Shown piece by piece: positions 34,570-45,297 of a stretch of DNA of 64,000 bases. A model generated the notes under the pieces. It was not told the DNA's origin. It saw nothing but the letters and a program-made list of their open reading frames with translations, and did no database searches. Positions within the stretch are counted from its first letter, which is position 1. Each line of letters starts with the position of its first letter. The position numbers were made by a program, and so were the translations under genes. The DNA is from Zygnema cylindricum (Eukaryota > Streptophyta > Zygnematophyceae > Zygnematales > Zygnemataceae), in the NCBI GenBank assembly GCA_037447655.1, contig JBBHKE010000591.1, positions 1-64,000 on the forward strand, read 5' to 3'.

Positions 34570-35206
34570 TAGGGTAACATTCCATTAGGCGGTCCCAGTA
34601 AATGTACGGAAAAGTCTACTAACACCGTTTACTAGAAGTCCGCTCTATTTTGTCGGGCCAGTAACGAACCTTCCTCAGTTATGATTGGCGCCACATGGGC
34701 TAGCGTCCAGGCTCTAAAAAGCTTAAAAAAATCTACAAACGGAAAGTCAGAACGAAATATATGTACGACCGGAGGTGATTAATGATTTGTACGTGAGGTT
34801 TGCGGCAAGATTTTGATTTTGAAAATGGAAATATTTTTTTTGAAACGGAATGGCAAAAATAAGCGACAAACTTTGACGGTCGCGACAAACTTTGAATGTC
34901 GGTGGATGTCAGACGGAACGTGCGAGGATGTTTTCGGGTGACCTGCATCCAACGTGGCAGGAGGCACATAGCATGTACGACGTGTAGGCGCGTGATCGCT
35001 TGTTCAAAGTATATATTATTTTGCTTTTTCACGTGTACCAATGATAATAATTCAGTGGGACACAACTCTCCTCGCGAGGAGAGTTGTGTCCCACTGAATG
35101 ATGTGCGCGATTGCTTCGCGAATCTCAAAAAGTGAAATATCCAACGGTTAATAATTACACCTACATCATTGGAGCTTCCCGAGAGCTTTACATAGCTATG
35201 TTTCGT
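34570..35206. repeat. Repeat 'R-c' with 50-bp perfect palindrome (35050-35099)
   Basis: The left end is TTAGGGTAACATTCCATTAGG. The palindrome is perfect over 25 bp per arm, centred on TCGCGA at 35074/35075. Sequence left (GCGACAAACTTTG.., GTACGACG) and right (GATGTGCG..GATTGCTTCGCGAATCT) of it matches R-d (about 52774-53235). The right part is cut at 35207 by a CATAGTT-type terminus. Confidence 0.72.
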
Positions 35207-35282
35207 CCATAGTTTAAAAGTAGGTGAAAGTAGGCCCATACAATATGCCTATTGTATGCAAAATATACAATATGACCTTAAG
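35207..35282. mobile_element. Terminal fragment of the CATAGTT-AAAAGTAGG transposon family, inverted orientation
   Basis: It reads CATAGTTTAAAAGTAGGTG, then AAAGTAGGCCCATACAATATG and the GACCTTAAGAC block. This is the reverse complement of the right end of the elements at 30952 and 32872. The other end was not found before the assembly gap. Confidence 0.5.
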
Positions 35283-35697
35283 ACTGTAACAGGATCTCCT
35301 ACCTCTCAGAAAATCCCATTACTACAAACAATTCCAACCACACATTCCACACATTGGAAAATACACATCCACATTGGAAAACACTCACATAAGGATAACT
35401 TTAAATTAGAAGAAGCTTCTGTCCACATAACATTAGCTTGGTCTCTTGCCCTCGTGGCTCAACCCTTCAATTTAAAGTGTTTCCTCTACTCTCCACTCTT
35501 AATAATTCTATCTCTTAACTACTAAAACACTATTTAATTAGTAAGAGATTTCAATGCAAAAATGCCTTTTCTCCAATTTGGTATTAATCGCTCAGGACCA
35601 AGATCAGCTGGAATTTCCACAAACTTTTCCAAAGGAAAAGATGTCTACTCTCCTCTTACACTTCACTATTTATCCATCATCGCCCTGGACTCGCCAG
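35283..35697. other. No supported gene up to the gap
   Basis: Unique-looking sequence with short open frames only; it runs into the unsequenced stretch. Confidence 0.3.
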
Positions 35698-36419
35698 NNN
35701 NNNNNNNNNNNNNNNNNNNNNNNNNNNNNNNNNNNNNNNNNNNNNNNNNNNNNNNNNNNNNNNNNNNNNNNNNNNNNNNNNNNNNNNNNNNNNNNNNNNN
35801 NNNNNNNNNNNNNNNNNNNNNNNNNNNNNNNNNNNNNNNNNNNNNNNNNNNNNNNNNNNNNNNNNNNNNNNNNNNNNNNNNNNNNNNNNNNNNNNNNNNN
35901 NNNNNNNNNNNNNNNNNNNNNNNNNNNNNNNNNNNNNNNNNNNNNNNNNNNNNNNNNNNNNNNNNNNNNNNNNNNNNNNNNNNNNNNNNNNNNNNNNNNN
36001 NNNNNNNNNNNNNNNNNNNNNNNNNNNNNNNNNNNNNNNNNNNNNNNNNNNNNNNNNNNNNNNNNNNNNNNNNNNNNNNNNNNNNNNNNNNNNNNNNNNN
36101 NNNNNNNNNNNNNNNNNNNNNNNNNNNNNNNNNNNNNNNNNNNNNNNNNNNNNNNNNNNNNNNNNNNNNNNNNNNNNNNNNNNNNNNNNNNNNNNNNNNN
36201 NNNNNNNNNNNNNNNNNNNNNNNNNNNNNNNNNNNNNNNNNNNNNNNNNNNNNNNNNNNNNNNNNNNNNNNNNNNNNNNNNNNNNNNNNNNNNNNNNNNN
36301 NNNNNNNNNNNNNNNNNNNNNNNNNNNNNNNNNNNNNNNNNNNNNNNNNNNNNNNNNNNNNNNNNNNNNNNNNNNNNNNNNNNNNNNNNNNNNNNNNNNN
36401 NNNNNNNNNNNNNNNNNNN
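35698..36419. other. Assembly gap (722 N)
   Basis: Unsequenced. Frames reading through the N run are meaningless. Confidence 1.
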
Positions 36420-36898
36420 CCATAATCTGTAACCCCCCTCCCGAATAAACCGCCCGCCGCCTCTGGAAGCTCCTCCTAAAACGAGCCCGCTACATTTAGG
36501 GAGCGTCAATAACTATTCCTGTCTTTCAATATCGCGCTTCGCGCCTCTAAAAAAAAATTCTCAGTGGAGCGCCTAATCCAGTCTACCTGTACTTTTTTTT
36601 TATTATTATTACTTCACAAGTATGAGCTTCGCAAGAGTATATCTCGTAAGCGGTGTTTATTGCAGTGCGCGCAGCATACTCTTGTACATTTAGCGCAAGG
36701 GCTGAGTTTTATAGAGGTATAAAATTAGTCGCAACAGCACGTACACAGATTAGTTTCGTTTTTTGTACGTTTCATACTGTCATTTTCATCTGTGATTTGT
36801 ATTATAATTCTTGAGGATTTTCATTGCTCGTTTGTTCCACCTTTTATGTACGGCTGGTTGGGTTGCATGTTTTTTGCTTTGATTAGACACATGCACGA

Positions 36899-37222
36899 CA
36901 ACGCTGATTAAAATATGGAGATATTTTGAGTCGGGAACGCGATTTACATGTTCTCATACGACGCGCGTGACGTTATTTGTGGCGAATGCTCTATATGAGA
37001 ACGCTTCGAGTATGAACACTTCATTATTATTATTTTTTTTTCATGTCCATCTGACCTAATCCGCGAGGTGACTCTTAAAAAAAAATCTCCGCGCTTCGCG
37101 CTATAACTTTCTGTCCTTATCAATAACTGCGAGGGATTTACATCGCCCGAGCAAAATCCTCCTCGAAGGTCTCCGCCGCCCGCCAAATAAGCCCTCCCCC
37201 CAATGTCTAATACCACTACGGC
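36899..37222. repeat. Dispersed repeat, copy 2 (see 29480-29800)
   Basis: A direct copy of 29480-29800 with small substitutions. Together with the gap (35698-36419) it lies directly left of the truncated copia copy M1. Confidence 0.88.
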
Positions 37223-37289
37223 ACTCAAAAGGGTTGCCGCCAGTGTTGTGCTCCGGAACGTTAATTGACCCTTAGACGCTTTACTAACC

Positions 37290-38925
37290 CTTTATTCATA
37301 AATGCCATCACTCCCATTAGTGATGTCAAATCCATTACCCCCAAAATTTTCCCAAAAAACAAGTGTCCCCACTAAGTTTTTCATAAGATCTACGTCTTCC
37401 GTAATCATATTTTTATCCATGATACTCACCCCATATTCAGAACTTTCCTCACTCTCTCCCATGAAATTCTTTTCGCTATCACTTTCTTTTTTTATTCCAA
37501 ATAAATATTTATCCTCCCCTAAACCTTTCATTAAATATTCCTTTTCTCCCCTATCTTTAAAAGTCCCCTCTAGATTTACTTCTCCCCTTTCCTCGAAATC
37601 CGTCGAAGTCTCCCTTTCCGACCAGTTTTCTGTTTCCAAAATATCTATAAAATTATCCTCATTATTTTTCTTTTTCCCTTTTTCAATTATAGATTCTAGA
37701 TCTGACTTTCTATACTCTTTCACATCCATATCATGTCGAACTCCTTGAAGTACCTCCCTTCCCTTTACTTCCCTTATACCTCCTAAACCACACTATTGCT
37801 TTCGTGGAATTTCCGTGTACTTTTCTCTCTTCTTCATTCTACCGATGTGGAGAAGCTCTAAGATATCTTTATCCTCTTTATGCTCTTCCCTTTTGTTCTC
37901 CTCATCTATATTCAATCTTCTAAGTTCTTCCAAACAAGGGCAACCCTCCATATAATGACCCGGTTCCCTATAAAAGAAGCAAACCCTCTTTTTTAAAGCT
38001 CCCCGTTCTTTTCCTCTCCCTCTCTTTCCACCAATGTTCCGATAAGGTTTACCTTCGTCTTTCTTCCTCTCATCACGCTTCCGCTCGTCACCGCCGTTCC
38101 TGTCATCACGCTTCCACCAATCACCACCAGCTGTAAATGCATTCACCTTGTCACTTCCCCTACGAAGCTCCAAAGTGCTTTCCCTCACAAGAATTATCCC
38201 CATGGTAAAGCTCCAAGTCAATGGGGAGCCACCCATTACCTGCATACGATAAATGATGTTTCGTACTCATCTGGGAGTTTCATGAGTAGTGTATTAATCT
38301 TTCTCTCCTCAGACTCTACATATCCCGCACTAGCAAGCTCAACATATAACGCAGCAATATCATTGCAAAACTCTATCATGCTACCGCCTTTATAAACATA
38401 GGCCCCTATTTCTTGTTTTACTAACTGTTGCCTCTGAATAGTCTCACTCTTATAAATCTGACTTAGTGTTTCCCAGATTTCCGAAGACTTGGTTAGACTT
38501 AAAAGAGTGATAGCTATAGACTTAGACACATATCTAAGTATGAGATGTTTTGCTATAGTGTTTTTATACTCCCAAATTTTACTATCATTTTCTTCAGTTT
38601 GCTTATAACTCCTCCAAGTGGAGCTGTAGCGGAGAGCTTAGCTCCCCACACCATAGGTGTCCTTTTATCCTTCTCCCCTTTTTTCCCTTCCATGGCAATG
38701 ATTTTCCCTTCATCTTTCGTTACATCTGAACTCCACTTGGTTTTCTGGGAAGCCCCAGATGATTCTCCATAATGAGTTCCACCAAAGCCGAGTGGCGTAC
38801 ACCTCAATTGCCCCGAAACAATTCCCCACAAATGCTTTTCAAAAAGCTATCCCTCCATCATAAACTCCCAATAAGTGAAGTCTATTCCATCGAACATAGG
38901 CACCCTAGATGGTGGGCCCATAACC
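37290..38925 (-). mobile_element. Copia derivative M1, internal region, truncated (gag-like frames plus acidic frame)
   Basis: Reading on the minus strand from the primer-binding site (38911-38925) and ATG (38921): gag N-terminus; a UBN2-type gag segment at 38236-38529 (SEIWETLSQIYKSE; LVKQEIGAYVYKGG); a zinc-knuckle-like frame at 37793-38245 where CFFYREPGHYMEGC has lost the second Cys; and an acidic frame at 37292-37729. Protease, integrase and reverse transcriptase are absent. The sequence breaks at about 37290, before the RNase H relic and 3' LTR that its twin M2 keeps. It matches M2 with a constant offset of 3048 bases. Confidence 0.8.
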
Positions 38926-40022
38926 TGAAATTCTATGGGCTCCATTGCCCACAGAATTCGCAGATCCAAAAGAAGCTAATCTAGATAGTGCCGAATCCAA
39001 GTTGATATAAACCCAAATGAATGATCCCTTGACAATCAGAACCCCAATACACCTTCATCCCTGTGAAGAGAAGACCTTATGTGTGCTCAGTTCCACCACA
39101 GAATGTAAAGCTTGAATATGTGTTTTAAACAATATTCCCCACTTTGACTTTCCCACTGAAAAAGTGCCACCCTAGCACGTAAAGAATCTTACCGACTACA
39201 CCCGTGTGTAGCTTGGTCTCTCCTGAGTCCGCAGCAAAAAGAATCACTGAATTTGCTCACCCGAGCATTAAGTTATGGCTGGTCAAAGATGACCTTTATA
39301 GGTACAAGCTCTCTTAGAGAGAGGTACCTAAATATCACTAAGTCTTGGTCTGCCTACTCACGACTAACTACTACTAAACCCTAGTCCAATAGGAACACTA
39401 TATAGTATAAGAAGGTACGATGGGCGATGTACTTATTGCACGGCCATTGTACGACATGGTCTACAAGGTGACATTTGCCAAATCGGGAGCCATGGTTCCT
39501 CCTCCCATATTCTCCGATATCAAATAATGTGGCGCCACGTCGCACCGCGTGAGGCTATCCCCAAAGGCCGCCGAAAGCTTGTTGTGGGTGGCCGTTGTAA
39601 TGGTGGGCGTCCGATCAGTTGTATTTATACGACTTCGATTCGCTTCAATGCATGAATTGATTAATGCGCATTTTCGTTAGTCTGCTGCGAATTAGTTCTT
39701 TAGATTAATAGATATATATGCATGAAACATATTACGTGTATCGTTTTGTTAGTTCCTTAATGAATAAGGCGTAGGTCTACATAGAATTCTGCAGACCCCG
39801 GTTCAAATCCGGCCAGAACCACTGTTTTGCTAAAACTAGAAAAATACCTTCTAATTCATTTTGCCTCTTTCTAAATGACGCAGCAGCCATGACCTGCCTT
39901 TGGTCCTCTCTTTCTCTCTTTTTACATTCTAACTAAAATATATAAGTGAACTATTAATTACTTTTTTTCAACACTCTATTTATTTTTCCAATACAGACCT
40001 AGAAAATACATAAATTTCAACA
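38926..40022 (-). repeat. LTR shared by copia copies M1 and M2 (1097 bp)
   Basis: On the minus strand it starts TGTTGAAATTTATG at 40022 and ends AGAATTTCA at 38926, followed directly by the M1 primer-binding site GGTTATGGGCCCACC. It is both the 3' LTR of M2 and the 5' LTR of M1, so the pair is a tandem LTR-internal-LTR-internal array. It carries an antisense tRNA-like module (39743-39828). Confidence 0.85.
39743..39828 (+). promoter_or_regulatory. Antisense tRNA-like module in the M1/M2 LTR
   Basis: A-box-like CCTTAATGAATAAGGCG, an arm with GGTCT..AGACC, then a strong B-box/T-arm CCGGTTCAAATCCGG and TTTT at 39825-39828. The outer bases CGTTTTG and CAGAACC pair at 5 of 7 positions. It runs opposite to the LTR. 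Pol III use is inferred. Confidence 0.6.
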
Positions 40023-41721
40023 CCCAATATTTTCTAGTCTATTTTCTTTTCAACTCTCACTAAACACATTTTTTTTTCCTTTTCTTTTTTTTCTTTCTTT
40101 TCTCCTCATAAAACTGTAAGTGAATACCCTCGTATTTAAACAAGTGTATTAGATGAGCTGAAATAATAATTACATCACACATTTTATTTTGCATGCCATT
40201 TTTCATAAATTCGAGAAAGAAATTTATCCACCTCATCTTTTCCATCCACACTAAATCAAATTTCCTTGTTGCAATTCAAACAGCCAGCCCCATCTCCAAT
40301 CTGCAACACACACCCAGATGCTAACCCTTTTACAAGCACACCTTCATAAATGCCATCACTCCCATTAGTGATGTCAAATCCATTACCCCCCAAATTTTCC
40401 CAAAAAACAAGTGTCCCCACTAAGTTCCTCATAAGATCTACGTCTTCCGTAATCATATTTTTATCCATGATACTCACCCCATATTCAGAACTTTCCTCAC
40501 TCTCTCCCATGGAATTCTTTTCGCTATCACTTTCTATTTTTATTCTTAATGAATATTTCTCCTCCCCTAAACCTATCATTAAATATTCCTCTTCTCCCCT
40601 ATCTTTAAAAGTCCCCTCTAGATTTACTTCTCCCCTTTCCTCGGAATCCGTCGAAGTCTCCCTTTTCGACCAGTTTTCTGTTTGCAAAATATCTATAAAA
40701 TTATCCTCATTATTTTTATTCTTCCCTTTTTCAATTATAGATTCTAGATCTGACTTGATATACTCTTTCACATCCACATCATGTCGAACTCCTTGAAGTA
40801 CCTCCCTTCCCTTTACTTCCCTTATACCTCCTAAAGTACACTATTGCTTTCGTGGAATTTCCGTGTACTTTTCTCTCTTCTTCATTCTACCGATGTGGAG
40901 AAGCTCTAAGATATCTTTATCCTCTTTGTGCTCTTCCCTTTTGTCCTCCTCATCCACATTCCAACTTCTAAGTTCTTCCAAACAAGGGCAACCCTCCATA
41001 TAATGACCCGGTTCCCTATAAAAGAAGCAAACCCTCTTTTTTAAAGCTCCCCGTTCTTTTCCTCTCCCTCTCTTTCCACCAATGTTCCGATAAGGTTTAC
41101 CTTCGTCTTTCTTCCTCTCATCACGCTTCCGCTCGTCACCGCCGTTCCTGTCATCACGCTTCCACCAATCACCACCAGCTGTAAATGCATTCACCTTGTC
41201 ACTTCCCCTACGAAGCTCCAAAGTGCTTTCCCTCACAAGAATTATCCCCATGGTAAAGCTCCAAGTCAATGGGGAGCCACCCATTACCTGCATACGATAA
41301 ATGATGTTTCGTACTCATCTGGGAGTTTCATGAGTAGTGTATTAATCTTTCTCTCCTCAGACTCTACATATCCCGCACTAGCAAGCTCAACATATAACGC
41401 AGCAATATCATTGCAAAACTCTATCATGCTACCGCCTTTATAAACATAGGCCCCTATTTCTTGTTTTACTAACTGTTGCCTCTGAATAGTCTCACTCTTA
41501 TAAATCTGACTTAGTGTTTCCCAGATTTCCGAAGACTTGGTTAGACTTAAAAGAGTGATAGCTATAGACTTAGACACATATCTAAGTATGAGATGTTTTG
41601 CTATAGTGTTTTTATACTCCCAAATTTTACTATCATTTTCGTCAGTTTGCTTATAACTCCTCCAAGTGGAGCTGTAGCGGAGAGCTTAGCTCCCCTCACC
41701 ATAGGTGTCCCTTTATCCTTC

Positions 41722-42767
41722 TGTAGAAACTAATGGTTTTTATTAGTATTTTCTAGGTCTGAAAAGAAATATAGAAGCCGAGGCAGTCTATCTCTAACTT
41801 CTCTCTCCAACTCTCAAACTTGTCGCAGTCACTAAGAAATTGGAGAGGAAGCTAGAGCCATGGCTACCTTGGCTATCCTGAGGTTCACGGGAATTTTATA
41901 TTAGGGTTTATTTATTTAAAAGGTATGTGCCGGCGGCAGGATTTGATCCTTGTACCTACCGGCCGGTAGACAGGAAATAGCCGGTAACCTTAGCCGTTAA
42001 GTCTAGCAATAGTGTTACATACTATATAGTTTGATATTTACTTAAATAGGTATACGTACGATAAATCATTTAACTGTTATGGATTACGGGATACATAGAT
42101 CCAATAATATATAATGTACGAATTACGGTACGGACAAAAATCAATACCGCGCATTTGTTTCGTAAGTGAAACAAATACCGCGCATGTATTTATTACGGCT
42201 ACGATTAAATCCGAATTCAATCGGACGGCCGGGATTAGCGCCGAGATCGCGGAGGAAGATTTCGGCGGTTTGTGGCCATCGCCACATCGGATGACGCGTG
42301 GTGAAATTCCGTTGGATTGTGGAATCTCCGGAAATTATGGCACCGAATCCGGATTTGACATGTGTCAATATTTTGGCCATGTCGTACAATGTCCGTACAT
42401 AAAGTACACCGGAAGCTGTACTTTTGCGTACGGAACTCAATTCTGATTGGTTCCGTACATCAGTAGATAGAGTCTGTGAGAGAGATAGGACTTAGAAAAA
42501 TTAGAAGATAGGACCCCCTCTCCCAAAGAGCTGCTGTACAAAAGGTCAACTTTGACCCTCCATAACTTACTGCTCAGGGGAGCAAATTCAGAGATTCTTT
42601 TTGCTATCGACTCAGGGGAGTCTTGCCTTCACAAGGGTGCAGGTGGTCAGGGTTTTTGTCTTCCAGGGTGGCAGTTATTTTTGCTGAAACACAAAGGGGT
42701 CAAGATTATCCTAGAGGCTTCTTGGAAGCTGACTACTCTGAGGACTTATGGAGGTCTCAGAGTTGCA
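41722..42767 (+). mobile_element. Solo LTR C1 (1046 bp), target duplication CCTTC
   Basis: Starts TGTAGAAACTAATGG and ends GTCTCAGAGTTGCA, with CCTTC at 41717-41721 and 42768-42772. Removing it rejoins the M2 gag sequence as in M1. It shares TATTTTCTAGGTCTG with the other LTRs and has no internal region. Confidence 0.9.
41918..42006 (-). promoter_or_regulatory. Antisense tRNA-like module in solo LTR C1
   Basis: Minus strand: A-box-like TAGACTTAACGGCTAAGG; stem halves TACCGGC and GCCGGCA (6 of 7 pairs) enclosing AAGGATCAAATCCTG; terminator TTTT at 41918-41921. Confidence 0.55.
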
Positions 42768-43148
42768 CCTTCTCCCTTTTTTTCCCTTCCATGGCAATTA
42801 TTTTCCCTTCATCTTTCGTTACATCTGAACTCCACTTGGTTTTTTGGGAAGCCCCAGATGATTCTGAGTTCCACGAAAGCCGGGTGGCGTACACCTCAAT
42901 TGCCCCGAAACAATTCCCCACAAATGCTTTTCAAAAAGCAATCCCTCCATCGTAAACTCCCAATAAATGAAGTATGTTCCATCGAACATAGACACCCTAG
43001 ATGGTGGGCCCCATAACTTGAAATTCTATGGGCTCTATTGCCCACAGAATTCGCAGATCCAAAAGAAGCTAATCTAGATAGTGCCGAATCCAAGTTGATA
43101 TAAACCCAAATGAATGATCCCTTGACAATCAGAACCCCAATACACCTT

Positions 43149-44322
43149 TGTTGATATTTGAGTATTTTCTAGGTCTTTATAGAAAAAGAGCAAAGGAAGT
43201 CTGTCCCTGACTCCCTTCTCCAAGCCCCTACACTTGTTGTAGTCACTGAAGGCTTGTTAGGGAGCTAGAGCCATGACTGCCTAAAGCTCACTAGAGAAGA
43301 CAAGGGGTGGATTAGATAGATTTACTAAAAGTTACATGACGGACCCAGGAATTGATCCTGGTACCTGTCGTCCGTCAAGTTACATTAGCCGTTAGCTCTA
43401 ACCGTTAAGTCTAGGACATATATTACGATATGTAGGGTTTGATAAATATTTAAATTGTCACATGTATATTAATTCGTTTAACGGCGAATAGATACTTAGT
43501 GCATAGATACAGTTTGACTTAGTACGAAGTACGGTATGGTGACAGAACGGATACCGCACATTTTTTTCGATAGCGAAAAAAATACCGCGCGTCGAATTTC
43601 AGCGGCTAAGATTATAGTCGGTTTTGATCGGACGGCCGCGATAGGCGCCGCGATCACGGAAAAGGTACTTTTGGCGTTTTACGGTCTTTGCCACGTCAGA
43701 TGACACGTGGCGTGATAACATTGGATTACGGGAATTCCGGAGATTACAGGAACTAATCCTGATTTGACACGTGTCGACATTTTGGCCATGTCGTACAATG
43801 GTCGTACAGAAAGTACACCTGCACTTGTACTTTTTTGTATGACACAGTAATTTGATTGGTGCCGTACTTTAATAGATAGAGTTTTAGAGGGGAAATAGGA
43901 CTTAGAAAATTTTGGGTAGATACCTGCCTCTCCCAGAGAGCACCTTGTATAAATGGCGAACTTTGGCCAGCCATAACTATCAATTTACTTGACCATTTTC
44001 AGTGATTCTTTTTGTTGCGGACTCAAGGAGTCCAAGCTACACACGGGTGTAGTCGGTCAGAGTTTTTGTCTGCCAGGGTGGCGGTATTTCTAAGGGAAAG
44101 TCAAAGTGGGTGAATATGTCCAAATCTTATATTTTAACTTTGCATTTTGTGGTGGAACTGAGCACACAGAAAGTGTTATTTCACAGGGGTGAATCGATAT
44201 TGGGGTTTTGACTGTCAAGGGGTCAGTCATTTGGGTTTATATCAACTTGGAGTCGACACTATCTAGATTAGCTTCTTTTGGATCTGCATACTCTAAGGGC
44301 CAATGGAGGTCTCAGAGTTTCA
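43149..44322 (+). mobile_element. Solo LTR C2 (1174 bp), target duplication ACCTT
   Basis: Starts TGTTGATATTTGAGTATTTT and ends GTCTCAGAGTTTCA, with ACCTT at 43144-43148 and 44323-44327. It interrupts the 5' LTR of M2. Confidence 0.9.
43327..43415 (-). promoter_or_regulatory. Antisense tRNA-like module in solo LTR C2
   Basis: Minus strand: TAGACTTAACGGTTAGAGC (A-box-like); perfect 8-bp stem TGACGGAC/GTCCGTCA; perfect 5-bp T-arm CCAGG-ATCAATT-CCTGG; oligo-T at 43327-43330. Confidence 0.6.
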
Positions 44323-45015
44323 ACCTTCACCACTGTGAAGAAAAGACCTTCTGTGTGCTAAGTTCCACCACAGAATGCAAAGCTTGAATATGTGTTTTGG
44401 ACAATATTCCCCACTTTGACTCTCCCACTGAATAAGTGGCACCCTGGCGCGCAAAGAATCTGACGGACTACACCCTGTGTAGCTTGGTCTCCCCTGAGTC
44501 CGCAACAAAAAGAATCACTGAATTTGCTCACCCGAGCATTAAGTTATGGCTGGTCAAAGATGACCTTTATAGTTACAAGCTCTCTTAGAGAGAGGTACCT
44601 AAATATCACTAAGTCTTGGCCTACCTACTCACGACTAACTACTACTAAACCCTAGTCGAACAGGAACACTATATAGTATAAGAAAGTACGATGGGCGATG
44701 TACTTATTGCACGGCCAATGTACGATATGGTCTACAAGGTGACATCTGCCAAATCGGGAGCCATGGTTCCTCCTCCCATCTTCTCCGATATCAAATAATG
44801 TGGCGCCACGTCGCACCGCGTGAGGTTATCCCCAAAGGCCGCCGAAAGCTTATTGTGGGTGGGCGCTGTAATGGTGGGCGTCCGATCAGCTGTATTTATA
44901 CGACTTCGATTCGCTTTTATGCATGAATTGATTAATGCGCGTTTTCGTTAGTCTGCTGCGAATTAGTTCTTTAGATTAATAGATATAAATATATGCGTGA
45001 AACATATTACGTGTG

Positions 45016-45104
45016 TCGTTTCGTTAGTGCCTTAATGAATAAGGCGTAGGTCTACATAGAATTCTGCAGAACCCGGTTCAAATCCGGCCTGAAGCACTGT
45101 TTTT
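45016..45104 (+). promoter_or_regulatory. Antisense tRNA-like module in the M2 5' LTR
   Basis: Second copy of the module at 39743: CCTTAATGAATAAGGCG, GGTCTACATAGAATTC, CCCGGTTCAAATCCGG, then TTTTT at 45100-45104. Confidence 0.6.
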
Positions 45105-45297
45105 CTAAAACTAGTAAAATACCTTCTAATTCATTCTGCCTCCTTTTAAATGACACAGCAGCCATGACCTGCCTTTGGTCCTCTCTTTCTCTCTCTTTAC
45201 ATTCTAACTAAAATATAGAAGTGAACCATTAATTACCTTTTTTGAACACTCTATTTATTTTTCCAATACAGACCTAGAAAATACATAAATTTCAACA

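Larger units (their letters stand above)
40023..43018 (-). mobile_element. Copia derivative M2, internal region, pol-deleted, interrupted by a solo LTR
   Basis: From the primer-binding site near 43003-43018 (one extra C): gag start, interrupted at 41717-42772 by a solo LTR and its target duplication; UBN2-type gag (41284-41577); knuckle-like frame (40841-41293); acidic frame (40256-40777). The acidic frame runs into a shrunken RNase H remnant (FDITNGSDGIYEG..SGCVLQIGDGAG, compare FDITTWSDASYGD..TGYVLQIGSGAC in intact relatives), then another at 40060-40251. A purine-rich stretch precedes the LTR at 40022. Deletion of the protease-to-RT span makes this non-autonomous, yet the gag-like frames stay open in both copies. 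Confidence 0.78.
43019..45297 (-). repeat. 5' LTR of M2, split by a solo LTR
   Basis: Minus orientation: TGTTGAAATTTATG at 45297 to ..AATTTCA at 43019. The continuity is broken by the plus-strand solo LTR 43149-44322 and its duplicated ACCTT. Joined, it is colinear with the LTR at 38926-40022. Its right boundary (45297/45298) cuts the reverse transcriptase of M3. Confidence 0.82.

Noticed and set aside
35554-36509. Long open frames of 248-292 codons on both strands
   Set aside because: They consist of unsequenced N bases.
37302-37748. 148-codon plus-strand frame (and its twin 40350-40796)
   Set aside because: Antisense shadow of the acidic copia frame; Ser/Pro/Phe-rich because the other strand is Asp/Glu-rich.
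42114-42446. Opposed 99- and 110-codon frames
   Set aside because: They lie inside solo LTR C1, and both strands are open by composition; no protein motif.
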